A stretch of DNA of 64,000 bases, taken from NCBI GenBank assembly GCA_022376925.1, contig JAIOJX010000003.1, positions 39,913,874 through 39,977,873 on the forward strand. The letters run 5' to 3'. Each line of letters starts with the position of its first letter. Positions within the stretch are counted from its first letter, which is position 1. This DNA comes from Tragulus kanchil (taxonomy: Eukaryota; Chordata; Mammalia; Artiodactyla; Tragulidae). The notes below the pieces were generated by a model. The model saw nothing but the letters and a program-made list of their open reading frames with translations, did not search any database and was not told the DNA's origin. This document shows positions 1 to 11,445 of this stretch, in pieces. A program made the position numbers and the translations under genes.

Positions 1-338
1 TTCTCTGGTCTTGAACACTTGCCTTCTGTGCCTGTCAAGTTTTAGTTAATAGAAATTCTTCACTCTCCCCATGTTGGTGGAAGGTGGGCAGAAGAGAATT
101 GAATCATCTTTTGGAGAACTCAAATCGCAGGCCTTCCCTCAGACTTTCAGACCAAAAAATAGAGAGATTCTCATACCTGTGACACATTTTTACTTGCTTT
201 CTGTTTCATTTTTAAGCTTTCATACCTCAGACCTGTATTAATAGAGAAGAAGAAGACCCAACAATTTCCTTACTGCCTTTGATGTTAATTTTACTCTTCT
301 GCTCTACTAGCCATATTGTTTCTCTTTCACCCTATGAT

Positions 339-541
339 GGACTTCCCAGGTGGTGCTAGTGGTAAATAACTAGCCTGCCAATGCAGGAAGCTTAAGAGAC
401 AGGTTCAATCCCTGGGTCAGGAACATCCCTTGGAGGAAAGCATGGAAACTCATCCCAGTATTCTTGCCTGGAGAATCCCATGGACAGAGGAACCTGGTAA
501 CCACCAGGGTTGCCAAGAGTCACACATGACTGAAATGCTGT
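339..541 (+). mobile_element. Bov-tA SINE
   Basis: The element starts with the tRNA-like head (GGACTTCCCAGGTGG, then a GGTTCAATCC box B) and continues into the BovA body with the typical TATTCTTGCCTGGAGAATCC and CATGGACAGAGGA blocks. It ends near a degraded ACTGAAATG tail. It is clearly diverged from a consensus-like copy. It is a non-autonomous retrotransposon mobilised by BovB machinery in ruminants. Confidence 0.88.
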
Positions 542-710
542 AGCCCAGCCACCCTTGTTCTTTTTGGCCACCTTCTCTGTGTTTGACTTTCATTTGATGC
601 TGGGGCCTCTGCCAGTCATCTTGGTTCTTCTGCTTCCTGTCAGTCCTGGATCAGCTATTTGTACTCTTCTCTCCTCACAATCCACCCTGTGTACATGGAG
701 TCCTGATTCT

Positions 711-736
711 TTTTTTTTTTTTAATTTTGGCCTCTT

Positions 737-767
<31 letters not shown>

Positions 768-1000
768 TCCATCTTTATTGTTTGGCATGTGTGGGCCCCA
801 CATTGCAATGGCCTCTCTTGTTGCAGAGCACTGGCTCTGGGCGCATGCACTTCAGAGCACTGGCTTATAAGCCAGCTCGGGTTGAACACATGGGTCCAGC
901 CATTCTGTGAAACATGGGATGTTCCCAGGCAGGGGATTGAACCAGTGCCTTTTGCACTTCAAGGGAGACTCTCCACCTACTGGACCACAAGGGAAGCCCA
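711..1000 (-). mobile_element. CHR-like tRNA-derived SINE with TSD
   Basis: Read on the minus strand, this begins with a tRNA-like head (GGGCTTCCCTTGTGGTCCAG), passes through a body with GAGCACTGGCTCTGGGCGCA on the plus strand, and ends in an A-rich tail seen here as poly-T at 711-722 plus a TTTA repeat at 735-768. A near-perfect target-site duplication, GAGTCCTGATTCTT at 698-712 and GAGTCCTTATTCTT at 1001-1014, brackets it. The same family recurs at 4971, 8517, 16808, 29790, 32936, 37464 and 51625. Confidence 0.85.
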
Positions 1001-1134
1001 GAGTCCTTATTCTTGTTTGTAAATCTCTGTCCTTGGCGAGATGAAGGCAGAAGCTCTGTATAGGTGTGAAACTTTCAGAAATCTGCCAATGGCTATCTTC
1101 TGCTGCTTTCTCTGGTCTTGAACACTTGCCTTCT

Positions 1135-2096
1135 TGAAACCACTTGAAATCCTTCCTCTTCCTTGGCTTTCTTCACCTGGCCTTTCCTGAGCAGCTCCAT
1201 CTCAGTTACCCAATACTGGCATACATATTCACAATTCTGGCTTTCCTCCTATGAAGTAAAGCTTTCCTCAGACGGTTTTAGACAATTTCCAAAATATGAA
1301 AAATTAGTGAAAGCCAAACCAACGTTTTCACTCGGCAATCTCAATTCTGAAGTTATGTATCTACCCAAATGATGTATCTGCTGAATACTGTGTCTAAATT
1401 CCTTCCCTTTTTTAGCATCTACTTGTTTTCATTTCCCTGCTATAGAACTTAACCTGATCCATTAGAAGTGGTATGATAAATCCCAAAGTTAAGTGACAAA
1501 GATACAATTTGGGGAAAAAAATGGGGGTCTACCAGTAGAAGAAAGGGAAAGTGAAGAAGGAAGGAAATGGAGAGAAGGCAGATGAGGAAGGATCCGCTGG
1601 TCTCCAGCAATCTGTCTGAAGAGGAGAGTATCAGCTACCCACGTTCTAGAAAGATGGAGATGAGGGTCAGGCTTCTCCCATTTGGACCTTAACAGTTGTG
1701 TTTTTGAGAAGAGGCAGAGACATGACTGACTGTGCTTCAGAAGTTGCCCAGATCTCTGCAGTCAGCAGTTTGGGGACAGCTGCCAGGTCCAGGGAGCAGC
1801 TGCTTCCATTAAAAGCACTGACAAAGGGACATCCCAGAGGAGCTGAAGATGCCCACAGAGATAGTGCCTGGCATGGACCTGAATCCAACCATGGCGGTTT
1901 TCCAAGCTCTATTCGTAGGGAAAGAGCCTAATTTTGGCCACTGTCTCTGTTTCACATTTGCCTTCTAAATTATCACCCCAGCTCGCTGTTCCCTACAAAG
2001 ACTCTATACAGATAGTATGCCAGACTCCACAAATCCCCAGAGGGGAGGCTTGCAAAGACAGAGGTCTTTGCAGTACTCCCACTGTCCTTCTGTTTC
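1135..2096. other. Unique DNA, no gene seen
   Basis: About 1 kb without a recognisable repeat or gene. It holds a purine-rich patch at about 1505-1600. Open frames of 69-77 codons occur on both strands with no recognisable domain, so I do not call them genes. Confidence 0.55.
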
Positions 2097-2349
2097 ATTT
2101 TTATCATCAGGGAAAGAGAAAAACAGGAAAGGAGATAAAAATGCAAGCCTGATGGCTGTCTGATTTATTTAACTAAGTTTTTATTTTTTAAAAGTTTAGG
2201 CATTTTACCCATAATTGCAACTGTAGTGCCTGTGAAAAGCAGAAAAGAACTCAAAACGCTGAATAAAGCAAACCAGAAACCCTCAAATGCGTCATGCCTG
2301 TCTTTACATAAAATGTGAGATCCATTTATTTTAACATATGACAAAACAT

Positions 2350-2575
2350 TAGACTTCCCAGGTGATGCTAGTGGTAAAGAACCTGCCTTCCAGTGCAGGA
2401 GACACAATAGATGTGGGTTTGATCCCTGAGTTGGGAAGATTACCTTGGAGTAGGAAATGGAAACCTACTCCAATAGTCTTATCTGGAGAATCCAGTGGAC
2501 AGTTCAACCTAGGTGGCTACAGTCCATGGAGTCACAGAGAGTCGGATACCACTGAAGTGGCTTAGCATGCACAGA
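2350..2575 (+). mobile_element. Bov-tA SINE (copy 1 of duplicated pair)
   Basis: tRNA-like head with GACTTCCCAGGTGATGCTAG and GGTTTGATCCCTGAG, then the BovA body ending CAGAGAGTCGGATACCACTG. It lies inside tandem duplication 1, so an identical element appears at 3468-3693. Confidence 0.88.
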
Positions 2576-3467
2576 ACAAAATGCATAATACAATTATTCT
2601 ACATATTGTCTAACATATCATAGACAGTTTGCCACATAATGTATAACATTACAGTGTAATATGTAATATTCAGTATAAAAACATATAGCATGTAATATAC
2701 ATCAGCTATTATAAACTTAATATCAATATATATATTTGACCTCAGTTTAAAATCCTTTCAATTTGAATAACTCTTATTAAATTTATAAAAAATTGATGAT
2801 ATACCCCAGATAAGAGGAAATATGAATGGTCACAAGTTAATTCTAGTTGTTCCAAAAAGGTTGCATTATTGAATCAAATTTTTGTAGCTTTAACAATTGG
2901 TCAATACCTGTCCCATGCCAATACATAGCCTTCTACCTCATGAATTTTTATAGTTGCCTTGTAATCCATTATATCGATTTATTATGGTTTACTTAACCTA
3001 TCTCTGCTTAAGAGAATTCTGAATGTTATCAGACCATATGGCTGTAGGTCTTTAGAGAGATGCGAGAGGCAGAGGCAATCTGCTTGCCTCTGCAGCCCAG
3101 GGAGTCTGAACAGGCCCCTCAGAGGACATTACCTTTGAAAGATGGCATTTGAGATGTGCTGTTTCCATACTAACAGACCTATGGAGAAGGATGGGCCAGC
3201 AGCCCGCTTCCATAATTTTTATCATCAGGGAAAGAGAAAAACAGGAAAGGAGATAAAAATGCAAGCCTGATGGCTGTCTGATTTATTTAACTAAGTTTTT
3301 ATTTTTTAAAAGTTTAGGCATTTTACCCATAATTGCAACTGTAGTGCCTGTGAAAAGCAGAAAAGAACTCAAAACGCTGAATAAAGCAAACCAGAAACCC
3401 TCAAATGCGTCATGCCTGTCTTTACATAAAATGTGAGATCCATTTATTTTAACATATGACAAAACAT

Positions 3468-3693
3468 TAGACTTCCCAGGTGATGCTAGTGGTAAAGAAC
3501 CTGCCTTCCAGTGCAGGAGACACAATAGATGTGGGTTTGATCCCTGAGTTGGGAAGATTACCTTGGAGTAGGAAATGGAAACCTACTCCAATAGTCTTAT
3601 CTGGAGAATCCAGTGGACAGTTCAACCTAGGTGGCTACAGTCCATGGAGTCACAGAGAGTCGGATACCACTGAAGTGGCTTAGCATGCACAGA
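3468..3693 (+). mobile_element. Bov-tA SINE (duplicate of 2350-2575)
   Basis: Same insertion as the element at 2350, at offset 1118 with identical sequence and flanks. It should count as one insertion, not two, if the tandem duplication is an assembly artefact. Confidence 0.88.
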
Positions 3694-4330
3694 ACAAAAT
3701 GCATAATACAATTATTCTACATATTGTCTAACATATCATAGACAGTTTGCCACATAATGTATAACATTACAGTGTAATATGTAATATTCAGTATAAAAAC
3801 ATATAGCATGTAATATACATCAGCTATTATAAACTTAATATCAATTTATATATTTGACCTCAGTTTAAAATCCTTTCAATTTGAATAACTCTTATTAAAT
3901 TTATAAAAAATTGATGATATACCCCAGATAAGAGGAAATATGAATGGTCACAAGTTAATTCTAGTTGTTCCAAAAAGGTTGCATTATTGAATCAAATTTT
4001 TGTAGCTTTAACAATTGGTCAATACCTGTCCCATGCCAATACATAGCCTTCTACCTCATGAATTTTTATAGTTGCCTTGTAATCCATTATATCGATTTAT
4101 TATGGTTTACTTAACCTATCTCTGCTTAAGAGAATTCTGAATGTTATCAGACCATATGGCTGTAGGTCTTTAGAGAGATGCGAGAGGCAGAGGCAATCTG
4201 CTTGCCTCTGCAGCCCAGGGAGTCTGAACAGGCCCCTCAGAGGACATTACCTTTGAAAGATGGCATTTGAGATGTGCTGTTTCCATACTAACAGACCTAT
4301 GGAGAAGGATGGGCCAGCAGCCCGCTTCCA

Positions 4331-4970
4331 CCCATTTTATTTTTCAGAAAATGTGTATGACTACACCCATTTTAGGGAGAAAAGATTCAACTCTTTTAGC
4401 TCATCACTCATCCCTAGCTGGGGAGCCCTTCTGAACTAAAACTTCCCAGGATGCTGTTCTGTTTTCCCAAAAGAAGCATGTCCCCTAGACACTTGAAACT
4501 CTTATTTGATTTACTCTACTGTGGCCTTGGAGTGGCTGAGGGTCCCCCAAAACTGAAACACCTGAGACCATTTAAGAGAGCCCCAATGAATGGAGTTAAA
4601 TAAGAAGGAAAAGAGAAAAAATTGAAAAAGAATACAAATGGCAGGAATGCTTAAATAAATTCATGAAATCACAACTAAGTGAATATTATCAGGGTTGCAT
4701 GACTTGTTTTGCCCTATTGGGGGAGCTGAGTAACATCATAACACCGATTATTAACATTTGATTTGTCATCTTCCAATCTTCCAGAATCTCTGCCAAGTGG
4801 ATGGTGACACCTAATCTCTCCCCAAATTGTTTCTAAAGGACAGTGGTTGGGAAAAAAAAAAAAAACAGGAAGTTTACCTCTACAACCTTCATATTTGAAG
4901 AATCAACACTACATATAAGTTGAAAGGTTTTTTCTTTCCATCTGCAGCATCAGTTTGCTAGATTGTTAGC
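4331..4970. other. Unique AT-rich DNA
   Basis: No gene or clear repeat seen. It includes an A homopolymer at about 4852-4865. Confidence 0.5.
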
Positions 4971-5250
4971 TTTTTTTTTTTTTTTTTGATTTTGGCCTCT
5001 TTTATTGGTTATTTATTTATTTGTTTTCACCCATCTTTATTCTTTGGCCTGTGGGGGCCTCTTATTGCAGTGGCCTCTCTTGTTGCAGAGCACATGTTCT
5101 GGGTGCATGTGCTCCAGAGTGCTGGCTCATAATTGGACACACTGGTCCAGCCACTCCACGGCATATGGGATCTTCCCGGGCCAGAGATTGAACCAGTGCT
5201 CCTTGGACTGTAAGGTGGACTCCTTACCCACTGGACCACCAGAGAAGCCC
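4971..5250 (-). mobile_element. CHR-like tRNA-derived SINE with perfect TSD
   Basis: Poly-T at 4971-4987 is the 3' tail. The tRNA-like head is at the right end (minus strand GGGCTTCTCTGGTGGTCCAG). A perfect 15-base target-site duplication, AGATTGTTAGCTTTT, occurs at 4960-4974 and 5251-5265. Tandem duplication 2 starts inside this SINE, so a truncated second copy sits at 6186-6329. Confidence 0.9.
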
Positions 5251-7249
5251 AGATTGTTAGCTTTTCTTAAAGGGAGAAATGTTAAAAGGTACTTGGATTT
5301 ACTCATAATTAACAAGGCAATTGACATTTTCAAAAGAACTGTGTCTGATAATTAGCTTTTATAACTTCTTTTTTTTAACTTGGTTAACACTGGCAGCTGA
5401 TGAACTAAAGTACACCACAGATGTTTGAAATGGGTCAATTTCAAAGGCATGAGGTGGTATGATTTACTAGCCGGCAATGAGAGCATGAGCAATAGTGTAA
5501 TTTCAAGATTCATGTTACCAAGAAAGGAAAAAAACGGAGTTAATGCTTTTCAGCATGAGACCATAAATTTTGTAGCAAGGAAAGGAAATAGAGGAAAACA
5601 ATAGAATGGTAATGACTCATGATCTCTTCAAGAAAATTAGAGATACCGAGGGAATATTTCATGCAAAGATGGGTACATTTAAGGACAGAAACAGAGAAAC
5701 AACATAGACCTAACAGAAGTGGAAGATTTCAAGAAGAGGTGGCAAGAATACAGAGAAGAACTGTACAAAAAAATGGTCTTAATGGCCCAGATAAACACAA
5801 CAGTGTGATCACTCACCTAGAGCCAGACATGACATCCTGGAGTGTCAAGTCAAGTGGGCCTTAGGAAGCATTACTGTGAACAAAGCTAGTGTAGGTGATG
5901 GGATTCCACATGAGCTATTTCAAATCCTAAAAGATGATGCTGTTAAAGTGCTGTGCTCAGTATGCCAGCAAATTTGGAAAACTCAACAGTGGCCATAGAC
6001 TAGAAAAAGTTTTTCATATCAATCGCAAAGAAGGACAATACCAAAGAATGTTCAAACTACCATGTATTTCCACTCATTTCACATGCTAGCAAGATAATAC
6101 TCAAAATCTTTCAAGCTAAGCTTCAACAGTACATTAACTGAGAACTTCCAGATGTACCAGTTGGATTTAGCTGTTGTTGCACTTTATGTGCTCCAGAGTG
6201 CTGGCTCATAATTGGACACACTGGTCCAGCCACTCCACGGCATATGGGATCTTCCCGGGCCAGAGATTGAACCAGTGCTCCTTGGACTGTAAGGTGGACT
6301 CCTTACCCACTGGACCACCAGAGAAGCCCAGATTGTTAGCTTTTCTTAAAGGGAGAAATGTTAAAAGGTACTTGGATTTACTCATAATTAACAAGGCAAT
6401 TGACATTTTCAAAAGAACTGTGTCTGATAATTAGCTTTTATAACTTCTTTTTTTTAACTTGGTTAACACTGGCAGCTGATGAACTAAAGTACACCACAGA
6501 TGTTTGAAATGGGTCAATTTCAAAGGCATGAGGTGGTATGATTTACTAGCCGGCAATGAGAGCATGAGCAATAGTGTAATTTCAAGATTCATGTTACCAA
6601 GAAAGGAAAAAAACGGAGTTAATGCTTTTCAGCATGAGACCATAAATTTTGTAGCAAGGAAAGGAAATAGAGGAAAACAATAGAATGGTAATGACTCATG
6701 ATCTCTTCAAGAAAATTAGAGATACCGAGGGAATATTTCATGCAAAGATGGGTACATTTAAGGACAGAAACAGAGAAACAACATAGACCTAACAGAAGTG
6801 GAAGATTTCAAGAAGAGGTGGCAAGAATACAGAGAAGAACTGTACAAAAAAATGGTCTTAATGGCCCAGATAAACACAACAGTGTGATCACTCACCTAGA
6901 GCCAGACATGACATCCTGGAGTGTCAAGTCAAGTGGGCCTTAGGAAGCATTACTGTGAACAAAGCTAGTGTAGGTGATGGGATTCCACATGAGCTATTTC
7001 AAATCCTAAAAGATGATGCTGTTAAAGTGCTGTGCTCAGTATGCCAGCAAATTTGGAAAACTCAACAGTGGCCATAGACTAGAAAAAGTTTTTCATATCA
7101 ATCGCAAAGAAGGACAATACCAAAGAATGTTCAAACTACCATGTATTTCCACTCATTTCACATGCTAGCAAGATAATACTCAAAATCTTTCAAGCTAAGC
7201 TTCAACAGTACATTAACTGAGAACTTCCAGATGTACCAGTTGGATTTAG
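5107..7249 (+). repeat. Tandem duplication 2 (offset 1079)
   Basis: Copy 1 is 5107-6170 and copy 2 is 6186-7249. I saw no internal differences. The copy starts inside a CHR-like SINE and ends inside a BovB element, both at ATTTAG near 6170 and 7249. The 15 bases at 6171-6185 look like a shortened form of 5073-5106 (TTGTTGCA followed by deleted bases). Copy 2 head homology therefore fades out rather than stopping cleanly. Confidence 0.95.
6186..6329 (-). mobile_element. Truncated CHR-like SINE (duplicate of 5107-5250)
   Basis: Right part of the SINE at 4971-5250 repeated by tandem duplication 2. Its tail half is missing because the duplication breakpoint falls inside the element. Confidence 0.85.
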
Positions 7250-8033
7250 AAATAGCAGAGGAACCAGAGATCAAATTGCCAACATGCATTGGATCATAGA
7301 CAAAGCAAGGGAATTACAGAAAAACATCTGCTTAATTGACTATGCTAAAGCCTATGACTGTGTGTATCACAATAAACTGGGGAAAATTTTTAAAGAAATG
7401 GGAATACCAGATCACTTTACCTCCTGAGAAGCAATGGTTAGAGCCAGAAATGGAACAAGGGACAGGTTCCAAATTGGGAAAGGAATATGTCAAGACTGTA
7501 TATTGTCACCCTGCTTATTTAAATTATAGGCAGAGTGCATCATGTGAAATGCTGGGCTGGATGATTCACAAACTGAAATCAAGATAGCCAGGAGAGGCCA
7601 GAGATACCACCCTCATGGTGGAAAGCATAGAGGAATTAAAGAGACTCGATGAAGGTAAAAGAGGAGAGTGAAAAAGCTCACCTAAAACTCAACATTCAAA
7701 AGATTAAGTTCATAGCATCCAGTCCCATCATTTCATGGCAAATAGATGGAGAAAAATGGAAATAGTGACAGACTTTATTTTCTTGAGCTCCAGAATCACT
7801 GTGGATGGTGACTGCAGCCATGAAATTCAGACACTTGCTCCTTGGAAGAAAGCTATGACAAACCTAGATGGTATATTAAAAAGCAGAGACATGACTTTGC
7901 CTGCAAATGTCTGTATAGTCAAAGTTATGGTTTTTCCAGTAGCCTTGTATAGATTTGAGAGTTGGACCATAAATAAAGCTGAGCAAGGAGATCAAACCAG
8001 TCAGTCCTAAAGGAAATCAACCCTGAATATTCA

Positions 8034-8276
8034 TTGGAAGGATTGATGCTGAAGTTTAAGCGCCAATATTTTGGCTACCTGTTGCGAAGAGTCAACTCTT
8101 TGGAAAAGACTCTGATGGTGGGAAAGATTGACAGCAATAAGAGAAGGGGGAGACAGAGGATGAGATGGTTGGATGTCATCATCAACTCGGTGGACATGGG
8201 TTTGAGCAAACACTGGGAGATGGGGAAGGACAGGGAAGCTTGGCATGCTGCCATCCATGGGGTCACAAAAAATTGA
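8034..8276 (+). pseudogene. BovB ORF2 C-terminal fragment
   Basis: An 80-codon open stretch encodes the C-terminal part of the BovB polyprotein. Residues resembling YFGYLLRRVNSLEKTL, GRQRMRWLD and DREAWHAAIHGVTKN follow the family order. Upstream frames are shifted, so it is a relic and not a gene. Confidence 0.85.
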
Positions 8277-8516
8277 ACACAATTGAGTGACTGAACAACA
8301 ACAGCAGTCTTGAGTTAGGCAGAGAACTTATATCAGTCTCAGTACTAGTAGTAGTCCTCTGCCACAAATCTTTTCTACCAAGTTTACCTAAAAATTTTGT
8401 TTACTTATGATTACATTAAATTAGTACTCAATACAGTGTAATTCATTAAGATTACTGTTAATTATGGCTGCAAAATATTCTTGAAATACAGATATAGTAT
8501 TAAAATTGAGAAACTA

Positions 8517-8838
8517 GGGCTTCCCCTGGTGGTCCAGTGGGTAAGGACACCGCCTTGCAGTGCAAGGGGCGCCGGTTCGAGCCCTGGCCTGGGAAGATCC
8601 CACGTGCCGCGGAGCGGCTGGACTGATGTGTCCAATCACCAAGCCGGAGCTCTGGAGCGCATGCGCCCAGAGCCGGTGCTCTGCAACAATAGAGGCCACC
8701 GCGATGGGAGGCCCACAGGAGCCAAAGAACGAAGACGAATGAAAATAGAGAAATGAAAGAAGTGGCCCGCCCACTCCCCTCCCTCCCCAACCCGACCCCC
8801 GCCCAAAGTAAATAAATAAATAAATCTTTAAAAAAAAA
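8517..8838 (+). mobile_element. Well-preserved CHR-like tRNA-derived SINE with TSD
   Basis: The head (CTTCCCCTGGTGGTCCAGTG) carries a box A-like TGGTCCAGTGG and a box B-like GGTTCGAGCC. The body is CpG-rich (CACGTGCCGCGGAGCGGC, GGAGCGCATGCGCCCAGAGC). A C-rich 3' section at about 8762-8806 is followed by an AAATA repeat and poly-A. A 15-base target-site duplication, AAAATTGAGAAACTA, is at 8502-8516 and 8839-8853. The retained CpGs and intact TSD suggest a young insertion. The exact family name needs a repeat library. Confidence 0.92.
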
Positions 8839-8853
8839 AAAATTGAGAAACTA

Positions 8854-9425
8854 ATATATGATCAGTAAGTAGCCTTTCTGTGTATTTAAATACTTCCTTA
8901 ATTAGCAAATAGGTCACTTCAATGATTCTAAATCTCTTAGGAATGATTTGTGGCTAACTATATTATAAAATAATACTATTTCGAGTTGGAATGGGTTGGC
9001 ATTTATGTTTATTAATAGAAATTTAAACTGATTTACTTCTAAATTTTAGTTATGACAATTATGTTAACATTGAAGATCAAAGCAGAAATGAACATTGTTA
9101 ATTTCAGACAATTACACTGATATTTTGCAATTGAATATTCATATCATAAGGGGAATATAGAATATTCCAACTATTTAAATTGTTCCATAATAATAATAAA
9201 TATCCCTATATAATATTAAAATATGTATTATTCAGGCATGACTCTTACCTCAGCTAGCTTAATAAATCATCCTCAGATGTCCCATAATCTGTGATCTTAT
9301 TAGATTTCTCTTTGATTCCCACTCTCATTCTCTTTCTCTTCTTCATACCGCAATGACTCTTTTCAGTTTTGTAAGAACTAGGAGATTTCAATTCCCAGAG
9401 AGAATCTGATATTTTTCTAGCTCAA
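8854..9425. other. AT-rich unique DNA
   Basis: No gene or recognised repeat. Strongly AT-rich with a few short A/T runs. Confidence 0.5.
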
Positions 9426-9429
9426 CTCC

Positions 9430-9560
9430 CTTAATAAGGAGTGAGTAAATTGAGACCAGAGAAGCAAAAAGACTTTACTGGAACCACATGGCTAATTAGT
9501 GATGAAATATGGGCTGGAATTTATGTTCTCAACTCCCAATTAGTGTTCTTTCCATATTCA
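9430..9560 (+). repeat. MIR-like fragment
   Basis: The order of GAGACCAGAGAAGCAAAAAG, ACCACATGGCTAATTAGTGA and a later CTCAACTCCCAATTAGTG resembles the 3' half of a MIR (the region of 'cacagctagtaagtggcag' and 'ctcaactcc...agtgctctttcc'). It is diverged. Its right part is repeated from 10594 by tandem duplication 3. Confidence 0.5.
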
Positions 9561-9660
9561 ATTTTGCTTAAGTTGGTGAAAAATAGAATCCTTTTCACTC
9601 TGAAACAGTGCTTATATCAAAATGATCATTGGCTAGACATGAATATTCCTTTTTAGATAT

Positions 9661-10150
9661 TGGTGTCATATAACATTTATTCCTTATTATCTGTTTGCTC
9701 TCTAGGTCACTAAATTGTATCTTTTAATGTTTGTTACATAGTCACACATATTTGGCTGAGATAGGCACTAAACTCATTAGGGAATGAGGGAGAATTTGTG
9801 TATTTAAAATGAAGAACAGGTGGGATACTAAATCTCCATGGATACCAGTGAGACACCATTAAAAACAAGGTCTAGGCTCTGGTGCCATGACATGGGGGAA
9901 AGTGGGGAACCTGACCTCTCTGAGAAGACACTGAATTAATTTAGGAAAATCAGAGTTGATTTGTTTCCTAGAATTGATTGAATCTGTTTATATAAAATAG
10001 AACCCAAGGTACGATTTAAGTTGGCTACAGAAAAATTGTCATACTTTTGAGTTGTGTAGGTGATAGTGTTTTCCTGCTTACTATACTTCTGTTTTTTTTC
10101 TGTATTGTGATGATCTTCTTACATGTTTGTCTCTTGTACATGTCTGTCTC
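9661..10150. other. Unique DNA inside duplication 3
   Basis: No gene or clear repeat. It is repeated at 10756-11245. Confidence 0.5.
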
Positions 10151-10162
10151 TTGTAATTGTTA

Positions 10163-10350
10163 TTTAGTTGCTCTGTTGTCTCTGACTCTTTTGAGACCCC
10201 ATGGACTGTAGTCTGCCAGGCTCCTCTGTCCATGGAATTTTCTGGACAAGAATGCTGGAGCGGGTTACCATTTCCTTCTCCAGGGTATCCTCCTGATCCG
10301 GGGATCAAATCTCTTGCATTGGTGAATTCTTTACCACTGAGCCACCTGGC
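10163..10350 (-). mobile_element. Bov-tA SINE
   Basis: Minus-strand element. TGTCTCTGACTCTTTTGAGA and CCCATGGACTGTAGTCTGCC mark the BovA body, and TTCTTTACCACTGAGCCACC marks the reverse complement of the tRNA-like head. The same insertion is repeated at 11258-11445. Confidence 0.88.
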
Positions 10351-11257
10351 CAGAGTAGAAATGTGAATGTATTAATAAGCGTGATTTTAGTCATTTTTAA
10401 ATTCCCAAACTCTTACTACATTGTAGATGGTGAGGGATTATTTCTCTATTAGATTGATTCCTGAAATGGCCACAATAACTCCTCACTCTGGGGCCACAAT
10501 CCTTACTGTGTAACTTTATAGCTCCTGCTGATAAGACCATGGAGTCTACACTCCACCTTTTGAACCCTTGCCATGTCATTTGGCATTTAGACTGTGATGA
10601 AATATGGGCTGGAATTTATGTTCTCAACTCCCAATTAGTGTTCTTTCCATATTCAATTTTGCTTAAGTTGGTGAAAAATAGAATCCTTTTCACTCTGAAA
10701 CAGTGCTTATATCAAAATGATCATTGGCTAGACATGAATATTCCTTTTTAGATATTGGTGTCATATAACATTTATTCCTTATTATCTGTTTGCTCTCTAG
10801 GTCACTAAATTGTATCTTTTAATGTTTGTTACATAGTCACACATATTTGGCTGAGATAGGCACTAAACTCATTAGGGAATGAGGGAGAATTTGTGTATTT
10901 AAAATGAAGAACAGGTGGGATACTAAATCTCCATGGATACCAGTGAGACACCATTAAAAACAAGGTCTAGGCTCTGGTGCCATGACATGGGGGAAAGTGG
11001 GGAACCTGACCTCTCTGAGAAGACACTGAATTAATTTAGGAAAATCAGAGTTGATTTGTTTCCTAGAATTGATTGAATCTGTTTATATAAAATAGAACCC
11101 AAGGTACGATTTAAGTTGGCTACAGAAAAATTGTCATACTTTTGAGTTGTGTAGGTGATAGTGTTTTCCTGCTTACTATACTTCTGTTTTTTTTCTGTAT
11201 TGTGATGATCTTCTTACATGTTTGTCTCTTGTACATGTCTGTCTCTTGTAATTGTTA

Positions 11258-11445
11258 TTTAGTTGCTCTGTTGTCTCTGACTCTTTTGAGACCCCATGGA
11301 CTGTAGTCTGCCAGGCTCCTCTGTCCATGGAATTTTCTGGACAAGAATGCTGGAGCGGGTTACCATTTCCTTCTCCAGGGTATCCTCCTGATCCGGGGAT
11401 CAAATCTCTTGCATTGGTGAATTCTTTACCACTGAGCCACCTGGC
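11258..11445 (-). mobile_element. Bov-tA SINE (duplicate of 10163-10350)
   Basis: Identical to the element at 10163 at offset 1095, including flanks. Confidence 0.88.

Larger units (their letters stand above)
1..1134 (+). repeat. Tandem duplication 0 (left copy mostly outside window)
   Basis: The first 27 bases of the window recur exactly at 1108-1134, an offset of 1107. This matches the roughly 1.1 kb period of the other duplications. Bases 1-27 are therefore read as the tail of copy 1, which starts upstream of the window, and 28-1134 as copy 2. After the match the two copies diverge at once (28 onward against 1135 onward). Only the end of copy 1 is visible, so its full identity to copy 2 cannot be checked here. 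Confidence 0.75.
2097..4330 (+). repeat. Tandem duplication 1 (offset 1118)
   Basis: Copy 1 is 2097-3212 and copy 2 is 3215-4330. Both start ATTTTTATCATCAGGG and end CAGCCCGCTTCCA. The only internal difference I found is A at 2728 against T at 3846. The two copies contain the same Bov-tA SINE and the same AT-rich flank. Copy 2 continues into new sequence at 4331. Confidence 0.95.
5590..8312 (+). mobile_element. BovB (RTE-type LINE), degenerate, internally duplicated
   Basis: Long + strand BovB segment covering the reverse-transcriptase region through the 3' end. Recognisable blocks include GAAGAGGTGGCAAGAATACA, CTCACCTAGAGCCAGACATG, AACCAGAGATCAAATTGCCA, TATTGTCACCCTGCTTATTT and the terminal block around 8102-8275 (GGAAAAGACTCTGATG, GAGACAGAGGATGAGATGG). 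Frameshifts and stops break the reading frame, and the usual YADD active-site block near 7600 is eroded. Tandem duplication 2 repeats the 5' part, so this stretch at 5590-6170 appears again at 6669-7249. The end (GTGACTGAAC at about 8288) is the normal BovB tail region. Confidence 0.92.

Noticed and set aside
555..1022. 155-codon open frame on +
   Set aside because: Its second half is antisense to a CHR-like SINE and runs through the poly-T and TTTA tract. No domain is recognisable.
2097..4330. Segmental duplication as evidence of gene amplification
   Set aside because: No gene lies in the unit, and the same size of duplication appears at unrelated sites, which points to assembly rather than selection.
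8517..8838. Possible functional tRNA gene at the SINE head
   Set aside because: The head resembles tRNA-Glu boxes A and B, but no complete cloverleaf is present, and the body, tail and target-site duplication show a SINE.
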